Assembly (NCBI RefSeq): GCF_023015865.1
Contig: NZ_JALKBC010000003.1
Span: 62,001 to 126,000 of the forward strand
Length of the DNA: 64,000 nucleotides
Direction of reading: 5' to 3'
From: Arenibacter sp. F26102
Lineage (GTDB): Bacteria; Bacteroidota; Bacteroidia; Flavobacteriales; Flavobacteriaceae
Shown here: positions 45,694 to 56,090 of the stretch, in pieces
Layout: each line of letters begins with the position of its first letter
Position numbering within the stretch: the first letter of the stretch is position 1
Program-made: the position numbers and the translations under genes
Notes under the pieces: model-generated
Database searches by the model: none
Told to the model about the DNA's origin: nothing
The model's input: only the letters and a program-made list of their open reading frames with translations

Positions 45694-47164
45694 GAATTAA
45701 AATTGAATGAGAATTTCCTTTTGGCTATTTCTTTTATTGCTTCCAAATCAACATAAGCACTTTATTATTCATTAAAAAATCCCCAAAGTTGACTAGGTTG
45801 AACATATAGAAATATTAGTCTTGGATATTTTTAACCCTTGTAAATTTCTTCCGTTTAATCAACTGTTGCTGCAAAATTTATAAGCATTTATATTCCTTTG
45901 CAGAAATCAATTCCGCAATAATTATTGCTATGGGATTAAGGTTGAAAGACAATACCACCCAACCTTGACCAGCTCTTCCTACCAATTCCTTATTTTTCAC
46001 CCAAAACACACGCTGTTAGCGACATTTCCATTACACAAGCATTTAATCTTGACCGGACCTCATTCATCTATTATCTATATAACTATTATAAAATAGTATC
46101 TACATTAATAATCTAGCTTCCGAAATATTTTGAACAAAAATTATTCCTATTAAGAATTACACAAACATAAAAAAAATATATTAACTTATACAAACTTTCT
46201 TTTTAAAATATTTTGATTTCATAAACTTTCATAATTTTAACTATTACAAAAGGCCATCCTTGTTTTTACTTAAATGCGACTAAAATGGGTGTGCACTCAT
46301 TAAAACTGGTATATACCTATATAAATAAACATTTTTTACCAATATTAAATAACATATTTTGATTTTAAAGCCCTAAAATCAATGAATTAACAAATGCTCC
46401 AATTAACATTAAATAAAGTTATACAACCTTTCTTTTATGAATTATGCAATTTCAAAAACTTTCCTCATTTAACACGTATGAAAAATATTGGATCAATCGC
46501 AAAAGTTGTGCGTGAATTGAAAAAAGATAGAACAGACCACCCCAGAGTTAGTGTTCTGTTCATTTTTTTGCATCGCCCAAAAAAGCGATCAGGGCAGAAA
46601 TACAAAGGCGAAGTTTAACTTTGGATGGAGGTGCCAGCTACCGTAATGGCTACCCTCATATACAGTCGTGTTGCCCAATGTGAAAACCACTTGATTTAAA
46701 ACGAAATAAGAAATAGGCCGTTTCCCTATTCCGCAAACCATTGGTATCTATATATAATCGACCGCTACTGAATACCCTTGAACATAATTCTCAAAATAGA
46801 TGGACAGGCCGATCTTCTTCCGTATTAAAGATATCATGGCCATAAAGAATTATTAAAGCCTTGGAAATAATTTAGGCCATGTCACCGGCCCTTAAAATCT
46901 CGAGATTTTAGGGACACCTAGCGAAAAAGGGTCTTTTCTCCTGCCTCGACGGCAAGACGGGTTTGTTTCGTTTTATTCATTGCATGTTTATTTTGGAATA
47001 AGGTATTCACGAACCTCCTACGTCCGTTTCATTGGAAAGCAAAAAAGGCATTTAGGGCACGGTTCAGGGGCGTTAGAAATACAGAAATCTTCCTATTTAG
47101 ATTAACTCAACTATATGCGTAAATATTCAAATACCCAGAAATTGTACTTGATCCAGGATTACCT
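45694..47164. other. Gene-poor region of about 1.5 kb
   Basis: No convincing coding region. The left part (to about 46390) is very AT-rich. Further right are several hairpins: AGAACA with TGTTCT around 46530-46560 followed by a T-run, ATCGC with GCGAT near 46573-46590, and a strong palindrome at 46889-46913 with arms CCCT(T)AAAATCTC and GAGATTTTAGGG. It looks like a region that has lost genes and gathered repeats; a small structured RNA cannot be excluded. Confidence 0.4.
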
Positions 47165-47280
47165 CACTGCGTTCGGTGAACCTGTAGTGGGGTCGATGCT
47201 CATGAAAATCGAGCACAGGCTGGCGCCTGTCCATCTTTTTTATTTTCCACTGCTTAAGCACCCATCGGTGCTACGCAGTG
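47165..47280. repeat. Hairpin-rich intergenic repeat with terminal inverted repeats
   Basis: 116-bp element bounded by CACTGCGT (47165-47172) and its exact complement ACGCAGTG (47273-47280). Inside are three more stems: TGCTC with GAGCA (47197-47201, 47211-47215), ACAGGC with GCCTGT (about 47214-47230) and GCACC with GGTGC (47259-47270). A degenerate copy is at 31217-31320. It could be a non-autonomous mobile element (REP or MITE-like) or an RNA with several branches. It ends 9 bp before the tRNA-Pro terminator. Confidence 0.6.
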
Positions 47281-47288
47281 CAAAATAA

Positions 47289-47318
47289 AAAATCCGATCA
47301 CATATGTGATCGGATTTT
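47289..47318 (-). terminator. Terminator downstream of tRNA-Pro
   Basis: Perfect 15-bp inverted repeat, AAAATCCGATCACAT and ATGTGATCGGATTTT with no extra loop bases. On the minus strand it is followed by further T residues. It lies 2 bp after the tRNA 3' end. Confidence 0.8.
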
Positions 47319-47320
47319 CT

Positions 47321-47398
47321 TGGTCGGGGTGGCAGGATTCGAACCTGCGACCTCCGCGTCCCAAACGCGGCGCGATAACCGGGCTACGCTACACCCCG
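47321..47398 (-). tRNA. tRNA-Pro (anticodon UGG)
   Basis: Minus-strand cloverleaf: acceptor CGGGGTG with CACCCCG, discriminator A, encoded CCA at 47321-47323. The anticodon stem CGCGT/ACGCG holds the loop TTTGGGA with anticodon TGG, and the T arm has GGTTCGAATCC. Confidence 0.95.
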
Positions 47399-47441
47399 AA
47401 ATGGTAATACCATCTCTACAATACTACTTTAAAAAAAAAAG

Positions 47442-47525
47442 CGGAGAGACAGGGACTCGAACCCTGGCGACAGTTACCCGTCGACAGATTAGCAATCTGC
47501 TCCGTTACCACTCCGGCACCTCTCC
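47442..47525 (-). tRNA. tRNA-Ser (anticodon GCU)
   Basis: Minus-strand tRNA with a long variable arm (GTCGACGGGTAACTGTCGCC region), as expected for Ser. Acceptor GGAGAGG pairs with TCTCTCC, discriminator G; CCA is not encoded. The anticodon stem CAGAT/ATCTG encloses TTGCTAA with anticodon GCT. It is 43 bp upstream of tRNA-Pro and may share its transcript. Confidence 0.95.
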
Positions 47526-47680
47526 AATAATTTTAAAGATCTCGCATTAAAAATGCGGTTGCAAATGTACTTTTTCATTCACAAGAACGCAACATTTTTT
47601 TAATATTTTTTCACTTCTTATGACTTATTTAGCGTTTATTGGCCCTATCTCATTAACCCTCAAACAATTCATAAATTCAA

Positions 47681-49750
47681 CTAGTCAGGATATTCCACCC
47701 GTAAATGGTAAATATTGACCAATTTCTGCTTTAATATCTTCTTGATCGCCTCAATTTCCTTAAAGGTAATATTGGCATTTAAAAATTGACCTGCCTTTAT
47801 CTGGCCTTCAATAATCCTTTCCACAAATTCATCGATTATCAAAAAGGTTGGATTCTTTAAACTCTTGGAAGCGGCTTCCACGGAATCTGCCATCATTAAA
47901 ATAGCGGTTTCCTTTGAAAAAGGAATAGGGCCTGGATATCTAAAATCCTCTTCATTTACTTCTCCTTCCAAAGCCTCTTGCTTTTTGTAAAAATAAAAGA
48001 CCAATGAAGTACCATGATGGGTCCTAATAAAGTCTATTACTCGGTCTGGTACCTTGTTTTTACGTGCAATTTCTATTCCTTCAATAACGTGGTTGATAAT
48101 TATGGCCGCAGCATCCATAGGCTCCAAATCGTCATGTGGGTTTACATTGGTGATTTGGTTTTCCGTAAAATAGGTGGGGTTGTTCATTTTACCAATATCA
48201 TGGTAAAGTGCTCCAACCCTAACCAACATGGCATTAGCACCAATTTCATTGGCGGCTGCTTCGGCCAAATTTGCCACCTGAAGGGAATGGTGAAAGGTTC
48301 CCGGAGCCTTATTGGATAATTCCTTTAATAATTTAGAATTGGTATCGGACAATTCCAAGAGGGATACATCGGAAACCAAACCAAATATTTTCTCATGAAT
48401 ATAAATCAATGGCTGAACAAACAGAGTTATCATACCATTGAGAAAAAAATATCCAAAAGCCATCCATTGTATATCATCCAAGTTGCCCTCGTGGATCATA
48501 TGAAAGGCAAAATACCCAATAATATAAATCAGGGTGATTTGACCCACGGATATAAATAAATTCGCCCTTTTATACAGTTCCGAAACCGACAAGATGGTAA
48601 CAATACCTGCCAAGGTCTGTAGAAATATATATTCGAAACTGTTGGGAACCACAAAACCCAGAATTAAAACAGTAAGAACATGGACAAAAAGCCCTAATCT
48701 GGCATCAAAAAAGGTTTTGAGCACCAAAGGCAGAATACACAAAGGAACCACAAAAACATACTCTACATTGTATTTAACCACCATCGTGGTCATAAATACC
48801 ATAATCAGAATATTGACTATAATAAAGGTAACCTTTGTATTGTCCTTAAAGATTTCCGGTCGATATTTTTTGAGAAATAAAAAGAACATCATTAACACCA
48901 TTGCCACCAATAAGGTGTACCCAAACAGTATTAAATATTGATTATTTTCTTCCCATAATTCGGACTCAAACTCGCTTTTAAGTGAATCCAAAACCCTAAG
49001 ATCCCCTTCCTCCACCACCTCTCCCTTGGCAATAATTAGTTTGCCCTCGTCAACATTGCCCAAAGTATAAGAAATCTTGGAATACTCCGATTCCAATTCT
49101 TTGTTAGACAAATCATCGTCGAAACTAACATTGGGTTTAATAAAATTAAAGAACAATTCCTGTAAGGAAGGTTCATATATAGATAATCGACTTTGGGCTA
49201 ATTTTCTTCTTACAACTCCCTCTACATCCGATAAGCTATAAACTTCATCAAATTTCAGCTTTACAGCTTCATTATTCCTAACCAAATAAAGGCTATTCTT
49301 GTTACTCCTGCGTTCTATTTTGGATAGAATACCATTTGCATAGAGATCATCCAAAACGTCTTTGGCCACATCCTTTATCCCATCCAGTTCGTTCCTATCA
49401 AATTCAGAGGCATTAAAGACCTTTGTCAATTCCTTTTGAATGGTGCTATCTACTTCTGCCACAATATTGGCATCATAATTATAGTAATCTATATGGTCGC
49501 TTTCTATTTTCCCTCTTTCCTTAGTAATTTCCTCCTCACCCTTGTTTACTGAAAAATCGAAAGGAGCATAAAAATTATTGTATTGCCAAGGTTTGCCTTT
49601 TTGGTATTCATACTTAAATTTTCCTCCTCTAGGAAAAAAAAATACAATAAAGAAAACAGCCAAGAAATATAAAAAGTACTTATAAACCAGAGAGTGATTT
49701 TTATAAAGGCTGTCCAAAAAAGTGCGCATACGGAAAGTATATATAGTCAA
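47681..49750 (-). CDS. 7TM-HD phosphohydrolase (PgpH-type c-di-AMP phosphodiesterase family)
   Basis: 689-aa membrane protein. One helix at about 25-45, an extracellular 7TMR-HDED domain at about 55-265, about seven membrane helices at 270-440, and a cytoplasmic HD domain at about 475-640. The HD motif is LYHDIGKMNNPTYF (His-Asp near 516-517), with upstream FHHSLQVANLAE and downstream IRTHHGTSLV. PgpH of Listeria breaks down c-di-AMP; the flavobacterial orthologue is expected to do the same, but that is family knowledge. Single gene, 155 bp from tRNA-Ser. Confidence 0.9.
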   Translation of the reverse strand: MTIYTFRMRTFLDSLYKNHSLVYKYFLYFLAVFFIVFFFPRGGKFKYEYQKGKPWQYNNFYAPFDFSVNKGEEEITKERGKIESDHIDYYNYDANIVAEVDSTIQKELTKVFNASEFDRNELDGIKDVAKDVLDDLYANGILSKIERRSNKNSLYLVRNNEAVKLKFDEVYSLSDVEGVVRRKLAQSRLSIYEPSLQELFFNFIKPNVSFDDDLSNKELESEYSKISYTLGNVDEGKLIIAKGEVVEEGDLRVLDSLKSEFESELWEENNQYLILFGYTLLVAMVLMMFFLFLKKYRPEIFKDNTKVTFIIVNILIMVFMTTMVVKYNVEYVFVVPLCILPLVLKTFFDARLGLFVHVLTVLILGFVVPNSFEYIFLQTLAGIVTILSVSELYKRANLFISVGQITLIYIIGYFAFHMIHEGNLDDIQWMAFGYFFLNGMITLFVQPLIYIHEKIFGLVSDVSLLELSDTNSKLLKELSNKAPGTFHHSLQVANLAEAAANEIGANAMLVRVGALYHDIGKMNNPTYFTENQITNVNPHDDLEPMDAAAIIINHVIEGIEIARKNKVPDRVIDFIRTHHGTSLVFYFYKKQEALEGEVNEEDFRYPGPIPFSKETAILMMADSVEAASKSLKNPTFLIIDEFVERIIEGQIKAGQFLNANITFKEIEAIKKILKQKLVNIYHLRVEYPD

Positions 49751-49957
49751 AAATAGAAAAATATAAACTTAAAATGACACTTTACATAAATAACACAACT
49801 TTTGGCAAGCAACATATATTATTTTAAATGTATCGGGCTGTTTTGACCCCCAAATTATCGCTACCATAATTACCCGCTAAAATCATAAAAAACATGGAAT
49901 ATTACACCGTTGCAACCCTCATTGCACATTAATTTATTAAATTCGCAAATAATAAAA

Positions 49958-51142
49958 ATGAACTTGATGAAAGATGTTGTAATCGTTTCTGCCGCAAGGA
50001 CACCTATAGGTAGCTTTATGGGGTCATTGTCCACTATTACGGCCACTGAACTTGGTGCTATTGCAATTAAAGGTGCATTGAATAAAATAAAATTGGACCC
50101 CTCTAAAGTGGAGGAAGTCATTATGGGGAATGTGGTTCAAGCGGGAACTGGTCAAGCTCCGGCCAGGCAGGCTGCTATTTATGCAGGAATACCCAACACA
50201 GTTCCCTGCACCACTGTTAATAAAGTTTGTGCTTCAGGAATGAAATCGGTTATGATGGCCGCCCAGTCCATAGCATTGGGAGACAATAACATTGTTGTTG
50301 CCGGTGGAATGGAAAACATGAGCCTAATACCGCATTATATCCATTTAAGAAGCGGTCAAAAATTTGGACCCGCCACTTTAATTGATGGCATGCAAAAAGA
50401 TGGACTGGTAGACGCCTATGATCAGCAGGCCATGGGGACCTGTGCAGACGCCTGCGCTATTGAATATAAATTTAGTAGGGAAGATCAAGATAATTTTGCC
50501 ATACAATCTTACCAAAGATCAGCCGAAGCCTGGGCGAACGGAAAATTCACCAATGAAGTAGTTCCAGTGGAAGTCCCCCAAAGAAGAGGCGAACCCATAT
50601 TGGTAAGTGAAGACGAAGAATTTAAAAATGTAAAGCTGGACAAAATCCCCGGATTACGCCCAGCATTTTCAAAGGATGGTACTGTTACGGCAGCCAACGC
50701 CTCAACCATTAATGATGGGGCCGCAGCCCTGGTATTAATGAGTAGTGAAAAAGCAAAGGAATTGGGGCTAAAGCCTTTGGCAACCATAAAAAGCTATGCC
50801 GATGCTGCACAGGAGCCCAAATGGTTTACCACGGCGCCAGCGAAGGCACTTCCAAAAGCCTTGACCAAAGCGGGCATTGGCATTGAGGATGTTGACTATT
50901 TTGAGTTTAACGAAGCCTTTGCCGTAGTTGGCCTGGCCAATATAAAAATACTCGGACTTACGGATAAAAATGTAAATGTAAATGGCGGAGCCGTATCTTT
51001 GGGACACCCCTTGGGATGTTCCGGGGCCAGAATCATAATTACATTGCTTAGCGTACTTGAACAAAACAATGCCAAAATTGGAGCAGCGGCCATTTGCAAC
51101 GGTGGTGGCGGAGCTTCCGCAATAATTATAGAAAAAAATTAA
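49958..51142 (+). CDS. Acetyl-CoA C-acyltransferase (thiolase)
   Basis: 394 aa from ATG 49958 (MNLMKDVVIVSAARTP); an upstream ATG at 49910 adds an unrelated peptide. Catalytic residues are Cys91 (NKVCASGMKS), the His of GHPLGCSGAR near residue 350 and the Cys of CNGGGGAS near residue 380. It condenses two acetyl-CoA or cleaves 3-ketoacyl-CoA. The start of the NlpC gene is 22 bp downstream, suggesting one transcript. It is not adjacent to the acyl-CoA cluster at 0.35-5.8 kb, which lacks a thiolase of its own. Confidence 0.93.
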   Translation: MNLMKDVVIVSAARTPIGSFMGSLSTITATELGAIAIKGALNKIKLDPSKVEEVIMGNVVQAGTGQAPARQAAIYAGIPNTVPCTTVNKVCASGMKSVMMAAQSIALGDNNIVVAGGMENMSLIPHYIHLRSGQKFGPATLIDGMQKDGLVDAYDQQAMGTCADACAIEYKFSREDQDNFAIQSYQRSAEAWANGKFTNEVVPVEVPQRRGEPILVSEDEEFKNVKLDKIPGLRPAFSKDGTVTAANASTINDGAAALVLMSSEKAKELGLKPLATIKSYADAAQEPKWFTTAPAKALPKALTKAGIGIEDVDYFEFNEAFAVVGLANIKILGLTDKNVNVNGGAVSLGHPLGCSGARIIITLLSVLEQNNAKIGAAAICNGGGGASAIIIEKN

Positions 51143-51164
51143 TAAGTTCTTGTAAAGCAAGCCC

Positions 51165-51917
51165 ATGCAATACGGTATTTGCCACCTTAGTATTGTTCCA
51201 GTACGTTCCATTGCAGATGACACTAGCGAAATGGTATCCCAACTTTTGTACGGTGAACATTTTAAGGTTTTGGAGCAAAGAAAAAAATGGAGCAAGATCC
51301 GCAATGCTTTCGACAATTTTGAGGGCTGGATAAGCAACCAACAATTCACATTAATTGATGAGGACCGATTTACGGAATTGGAAGGTTCGGAATGCACAAA
51401 AGTATCGTCGGACCTTATTTCATTTATAGAAACCGAACACAACGTACTGCTCCCTATAGTTCTCGGCTCGAACATTCAACAATATTGCTTTTTGAATCAC
51501 AAATTCGATGGCACATTTTCCATAGGTAAGCAGGATAAAAATCAATTGGTACAAAAGGCATTACTCTATTTAAATGCACCATACCTTTGGGGCGGAAAAA
51601 CTACGTTTGGAATTGATGGCCCGGGATTCACCCAAATGGTCTACAAAACAAATGGCTATCGTCTGCTTAGAGGTGCCCAACAGCAATCTACCCAAGGGGA
51701 AGCTTTAAGTTTCATAGAGGAAAGTGAACCGGGAGATCTGGCTTTTTTTGACAACAACGACGGAATTATCGATCATGTTGGGATTATCATGGAGAACAAC
51801 TATGTTATCCATTCCTTTGGTAAGGTCAGGATAGACCGGATAGACCATACGGGCATTTTCAATACAGAAACCAATACCTACACCCACAAACTAAGGGTAA
51901 TCAAAAAAATTATATAA
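51165..51917 (+). CDS. SH3 plus NlpC/P60 protein lacking the catalytic Cys
   Basis: 250 aa with an N-terminal SH3-like part (about 1-65, VPVRSIADDTSEMVSQLLYGE, EGWISNQQ) and an NlpC/P60 C40-type domain at about 125-250. Active members have D-C-S-G at the nucleophile; here it reads FGIDGPGFTQ, so Cys152 is replaced by Gly (codon GGC). The histidines are kept (His204 in IDHVGI, His216 in VIHSFG). No signal peptide. As drawn it cannot be a cysteine peptidase and may be a binding protein for peptidoglycan peptides, unless the site is a sequencing error. Confidence 0.85.
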   Translation: MQYGICHLSIVPVRSIADDTSEMVSQLLYGEHFKVLEQRKKWSKIRNAFDNFEGWISNQQFTLIDEDRFTELEGSECTKVSSDLISFIETEHNVLLPIVLGSNIQQYCFLNHKFDGTFSIGKQDKNQLVQKALLYLNAPYLWGGKTTFGIDGPGFTQMVYKTNGYRLLRGAQQQSTQGEALSFIEESEPGDLAFFDNNDGIIDHVGIIMENNYVIHSFGKVRIDRIDHTGIFNTETNTYTHKLRVIKKII

Positions 51918-51918
51918 A

Positions 51919-51949
51919 AAAAGGGCCATCGTATTGCGATGGCCCTTTT
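51919..51949. terminator. Bidirectional terminator between NlpC and TPR genes
   Basis: Stem AAAAGGGCCATCG (51919-51931) and CGATGGCCCTTTT (51937-51949), 5-nt loop. The A and T flanks give T-runs on both strands, serving both convergent genes. Confidence 0.88.
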
Positions 51950-51958
51950 CCTTTTCTA

Positions 51959-51994
51959 TAAATATTATATTTACTCTAAATATTATATTTACTC
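51959..51994. repeat. Perfect tandem duplication of 18 bp over the TPR gene stop
   Basis: The unit TAAATATTATATTTACTC occurs twice without a gap. The second copy contains the stop codon of the minus-strand TPR gene and its last Glu codon, so the duplication left the protein intact. Confidence 0.9.
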
Positions 51995-53251
51995 TCCAGT
52001 AAGCTTTTTAAGACGTAGGAAGTTTTCGTTATCCCCTAAGGCTCCATATATATTCTTTAATTGAGAAAGAATACTTTGGTTATCAGGATTCAATTTTAAT
52101 GCATCTTCCAGGATGATGGCCCCATCGCGGAACAAACTATCTTTTTGCTCTTTTAGTTCGTCATATCTGGCGATATCCTTTTTAGAATTCCCAAGTGAAT
52201 TCATTTCATCTATCAAACCATTACCTTCATTAACATAGGTTGTAGAAAGATTCAGTTGTGCATTTACATATCCAGGATTAATTTCAATAGCTCTTTTATA
52301 AGCCTTTCTAGCATCCTCTATATTACCTTGTTCCATATTGATCACACCTACATTATAGAACAGGTCTGGATTATCCGGAGCTACTTCTGAAGCTTCCGCC
52401 ATTAAAGCTTTAAATTTTTCCTTATCACCCATTTTGTAATAAAGGTTCGCTTCGTTCAAAATCAGGTTTACATCCTTGGGATCTTTTGCCCTGGCATCCT
52501 TGTAAGCATCCAATGCCTTGTCATCCTGACCCAATTGCGTATATATCAAAGCAATATTCTTAACAATTTCCGTGGTTTTGGAAGGAGTTTTTTCATCCAC
52601 TGGATCTTTGTATGCTCCAGATTTAACCATCAACTCTCGCTGTGTTTTCTCCATCTCCTCGACCTCACCGGTAGACACATTGGTAGCTTTGTAAACTACA
52701 CCACCTCCATCATAACCTAAATCCTTTAACTCATTATAGTATTTAAGTGCTTTTTCATAGTGCCCACCATTTACTGCACTACTGGCAGCATAATAAAGAT
52801 AAACAGTATCCAGAGGGCTTAACTGGTAACCCATATATAGTTTACCTGCAGCCTCCTCATACTTTTTATTGTTGTTATCTTCTACTGCAGAATTTATAAG
52901 ATCGGCAGTCATATTGGAAAGCTTTTCCTTGGCATCAGAGCTGTATTTGGCCTTTCCACTTTTCTCTTCCACTTCACTTACCTTTTTATAAGAAGAAATG
53001 GCTTCATCAAAAGCACCAGCGGTGCCTTTCTTAGCCAAATCTGCATAAGCACTCCCCCTTAAGAAGTAATATTGAGCCTGCATTTTTTCATCCGCACCAC
53101 TAATTAGTGAAGCAGCACCATCCAAAGCTGTTTTCGCAGCCATGGCGTCTCCAGACTTTAATGCTTTATCCGCTGTTTTTATCTGATCCTTTTGAGCAAT
53201 TCCGACTACCGAACAGAACATAGTCGCGATTATTAAAATATTTGTCTTCAT
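51989..53251 (-). CDS. Periplasmic TPR-repeat protein
   Basis: 420-aa protein with a signal peptide (1-19, ending GIAQ) and several tetratricopeptide repeats, clear at about 230-340 (LGQDDKALDAYKDARAKDPKDVN, NMEQGNIEDARKAYKRAIEINPGY) and weaker before. TPRs mediate protein contacts, so it may be a scaffold in the periplasm. It lies 50 bp downstream of gyrA on the same strand, a neighbourhood I believe is common in flavobacteria, though no functional link to gyrase is known. Confidence 0.85.
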   Translation of the reverse strand: MKTNILIIATMFCSVVGIAQKDQIKTADKALKSGDAMAAKTALDGAASLISGADEKMQAQYYFLRGSAYADLAKKGTAGAFDEAISSYKKVSEVEEKSGKAKYSSDAKEKLSNMTADLINSAVEDNNNKKYEEAAGKLYMGYQLSPLDTVYLYYAASSAVNGGHYEKALKYYNELKDLGYDGGGVVYKATNVSTGEVEEMEKTQRELMVKSGAYKDPVDEKTPSKTTEIVKNIALIYTQLGQDDKALDAYKDARAKDPKDVNLILNEANLYYKMGDKEKFKALMAEASEVAPDNPDLFYNVGVINMEQGNIEDARKAYKRAIEINPGYVNAQLNLSTTYVNEGNGLIDEMNSLGNSKKDIARYDELKEQKDSLFRDGAIILEDALKLNPDNQSILSQLKNIYGALGDNENFLRLKKLTGE

Positions 53252-53301
53252 TTCTAAATTAAATTTACGTGTTAGTGTTTATACGTGTTAATGTTTAACT
53301 G

Positions 53302-55833
53302 CTATTCTTTGGTTTCCGCACTATCATTATCAAGAGCCGTGCCATCTTCTTCACTGGCATCTACCTCCAAGGTAGTAATATCATCTATCTCATCTTCATC
53401 CTTCATTACCTTAGCTACCGCCGCAATGGAATCGCTGCCTTTAATATTAATAAGTCGAACACCCTGTGTTGCCCTTCCCATTACCCTTAAATCTTCAACA
53501 CTCATTCTTATAGCGATGCCCGATTTATTGATAATCATTAAATCATCGGAGTCAGAAACATTTTTAATGGCTACCAAACCACCAGTTTTATCGGTAATGG
53601 AAATAGTCTTCACCCCTTTACCTCCTCTATTGGTAATCCTGTAATCTTCAATACTGGAACGTTTACCGTAACCATTCTCCGACACCACCAATATTTCTTC
53701 CTCAAAATTGTGTACGGCTACCATTCCTATTACCTCATCATTATCATGAGCCAGAGTTATACCGCGAACTCCAGAGGCATTTCTGCCCATTGGCCTAGTT
53801 TTAACCTCTTCGAATCTAATAGCTTTACCGGACTTTAGCCCCAAGAATATCTGACTGGCTCCAGTGGTAAGTTTAGCCTCCAAAAGCTCATCATCCTCAC
53901 GTACACTAATGGCATTAATTCCATTCTGTCTCGGTCTTGAATATTGTTCCAAAGATGTTTTTTTAACAATACCCTTTTTAGTGGCCATTATTACATAATG
54001 ACTGTTTACGTATTCCTCATCCTTTAAATCCTGAGTACAGATGAAGGCTTTCACCATATCATCATTTTCAATGTTGATCAGGTTTTGGATGGCCCTACCC
54101 TTGGAGGTTTTAGTTCCCTCCGGGATTTCATAGACCCGCATCCAGAAACACTTACCTTTTTGAGTAAAGAATAACATATATTGGTGGTTGGTACCTACAA
54201 ATAGGTGCTCCAAGAAATCTTCCGTCCTTGTGGAGGTTGCTTTCTGGCCTACACCACCTCTATTTTGTGTCTTATATTCGGAAAGCGGTGTTCTTTTAAT
54301 ATAACCGGCATGTGAAATTGTAATTACCACTTGCTCATCCGGAATCATATCTTCCATACTAAGATCACCACCTGCAAAATTTATTTCCGAACGTCTATTA
54401 TCCCCGTACTTATCTTTAACCTCCAGTAACTCGTCCTTGATTATTTGCATCCTACGCTCTTTTTTAGCTAGGATATCCTTCAAATCGGCTATGGTCAAGA
54501 TTATTTCATCGTACTCAGTTCTCAACTTATCCTGCTCCAGACCCGTCAACTGACGTAAACGCATTTCAACAATGGCCTTGGCCTGAATCTCACTAAGCTT
54601 AAAGCGTTCCATAAGCTTTTCCCTAGCCTCATCGGCATTGGAAGAAGCTCTGATAATAGCAATAACCTCGTCTATATTGTCCGAAGCTATGATAAGACCT
54701 TCCAGGATATGCGCCCTGTCCTCAGCCTTTTTCAATTCAAACTCTGTACGCCTAACTACCACTTCATGACGGTGCTCCACAAAATAATGGATCATCTCCT
54801 TAACATTCAATAATTGCGGCCTTCCTTTGACCAAGGCAATATTATTTACACTAAAGGAGGTCTGTAATGATGTATATTTATACAGGGTATTTAGGACGAT
54901 ATTTGGAATAGCATCCCTTTTCAATATATAAACGATACGCATACCGTTCCTATCCGATTCATCTCTTATGGTAGAAATCCCCTCTATCTTTTTTTCATTG
55001 ACCAAATCGGCAGTCTTCTTGATCATGTCCGCCTTGTTAACCTGATATGGAATTTCGGTAACAATAATACTCTCCCTCCCCTGTACTTCTTCAAAATTTG
55101 TCTTCGCCCTCATTACCACACGACCACGTCCGGTATGAAAAGCCTCCTTAACCCCATCATAGCCATATATAATCCCACCTGTCGGAAAATCGGGTGCTTT
55201 GATATGGGTGATAAGTTCATCGATTTCAATATCGTTATTGTCAATATAAGCCACAGTGCCGTCCACTACTTCGGCAAGGTTATGTGGAGGCATATTGGTT
55301 GCCATACCTACAGCAATACCAGAAGCACCGTTGATCAATAAATTCGGAATTCTGGTAGGAAGCACCGTAGGCTCCTGCAAAGAATCATCAAAATTAAGTT
55401 GATGATCCACAGTATCCTTATCTATATCGGCCAACATATCATCCGCAATCTTTCGCATACGGGCCTCCGTATAACGCATTGCCGCCGGACTATCACCATC
55501 AATGGAACCAAAGTTACCCTGACCATCGACCAACATATACCTTAAACTCCATTCCTGGGCCATACGGACCATAGAATCATAAACAGAGGTATCACCATGT
55601 GGATGATACTTACCCAGAACCTCCCCGACGATACGGGCAGACTTCTTATGTGCACTATTTGACCTAACACCTAACTCGTGCATTCCGAACAAAACCCTTC
55701 TATGCACTGGCTTTAAACCATCCCTAACATCTGGCAGGGCACGTGACACAATGACCGACATTGAATAATCAATGTAAGCAGATTTCATTTCATCTTCAAT
55801 GTTGATCGGAATTAATTTTTCTCCTTCTGCCAT
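53302..55833 (-). CDS. gyrA: DNA gyrase subunit A
   Basis: 843-aa type II topoisomerase subunit. Active-site Tyr121 is in AMRYTEARM. The quinolone region reads [12 protein letters not shown] with Thr82 and Asp86 at the places of E. coli Ser83 and Asp87. A GyrA-box-like NRGGKG in the C-terminal beta-pinwheel supports gyrase rather than topoisomerase IV. The C-terminus ends in an acidic tail ([19 protein letters not shown]). It cuts and rejoins DNA to introduce negative supercoils with GyrB. Upstream region 55834-56090 is divergent to clpC. Confidence 0.96.
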   Translation of the reverse strand: MAEGEKLIPINIEDEMKSAYIDYSMSVIVSRALPDVRDGLKPVHRRVLFGMHELGVRSNSAHKKSARIVGEVLGKYHPHGDTSVYDSMVRMAQEWSLRYMLVDGQGNFGSIDGDSPAAMRYTEARMRKIADDMLADIDKDTVDHQLNFDDSLQEPTVLPTRIPNLLINGASGIAVGMATNMPPHNLAEVVDGTVAYIDNNDIEIDELITHIKAPDFPTGGIIYGYDGVKEAFHTGRGRVVMRAKTNFEEVQGRESIIVTEIPYQVNKADMIKKTADLVNEKKIEGISTIRDESDRNGMRIVYILKRDAIPNIVLNTLYKYTSLQTSFSVNNIALVKGRPQLLNVKEMIHYFVEHRHEVVVRRTEFELKKAEDRAHILEGLIIASDNIDEVIAIIRASSNADEAREKLMERFKLSEIQAKAIVEMRLRQLTGLEQDKLRTEYDEIILTIADLKDILAKKERRMQIIKDELLEVKDKYGDNRRSEINFAGGDLSMEDMIPDEQVVITISHAGYIKRTPLSEYKTQNRGGVGQKATSTRTEDFLEHLFVGTNHQYMLFFTQKGKCFWMRVYEIPEGTKTSKGRAIQNLINIENDDMVKAFICTQDLKDEEYVNSHYVIMATKKGIVKKTSLEQYSRPRQNGINAISVREDDELLEAKLTTGASQIFLGLKSGKAIRFEEVKTRPMGRNASGVRGITLAHDNDEVIGMVAVHNFEEEILVVSENGYGKRSSIEDYRITNRGGKGVKTISITDKTGGLVAIKNVSDSDDLMIINKSGIAIRMSVEDLRVMGRATQGVRLINIKGSDSIAAVAKVMKDEDEIDDITTLEVDASEEDGTALDNDSAETKE

Positions 55834-56090
55834 TTAAAATCTTCTATTTATTTTTAGTTAAAAAAGCACGACAATATACGTAAAATCGACACTATACAAG
55901 TATTTAGAGCATACTTTTGTGAAGAATTTATTAACACTTTCAATATCGGCTTTGGTTAACAAATTGATTGTTAAATTTTTTGTAAATCATGCTTTTTTTC
56001 GTCACTTAGACCGTCTTTATCGAATATTAGGTATAGTATTTGCCGTAGATTGATATAGATTTACTATTTTTAAAGTTGAAAGGATATTTT

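Noticed and set aside
46394-46618. 74-codon open frame in the gene-poor region
   Set aside because: No motif, no operon neighbour, and it runs through a hairpin with a T-run; composition looks non-coding.
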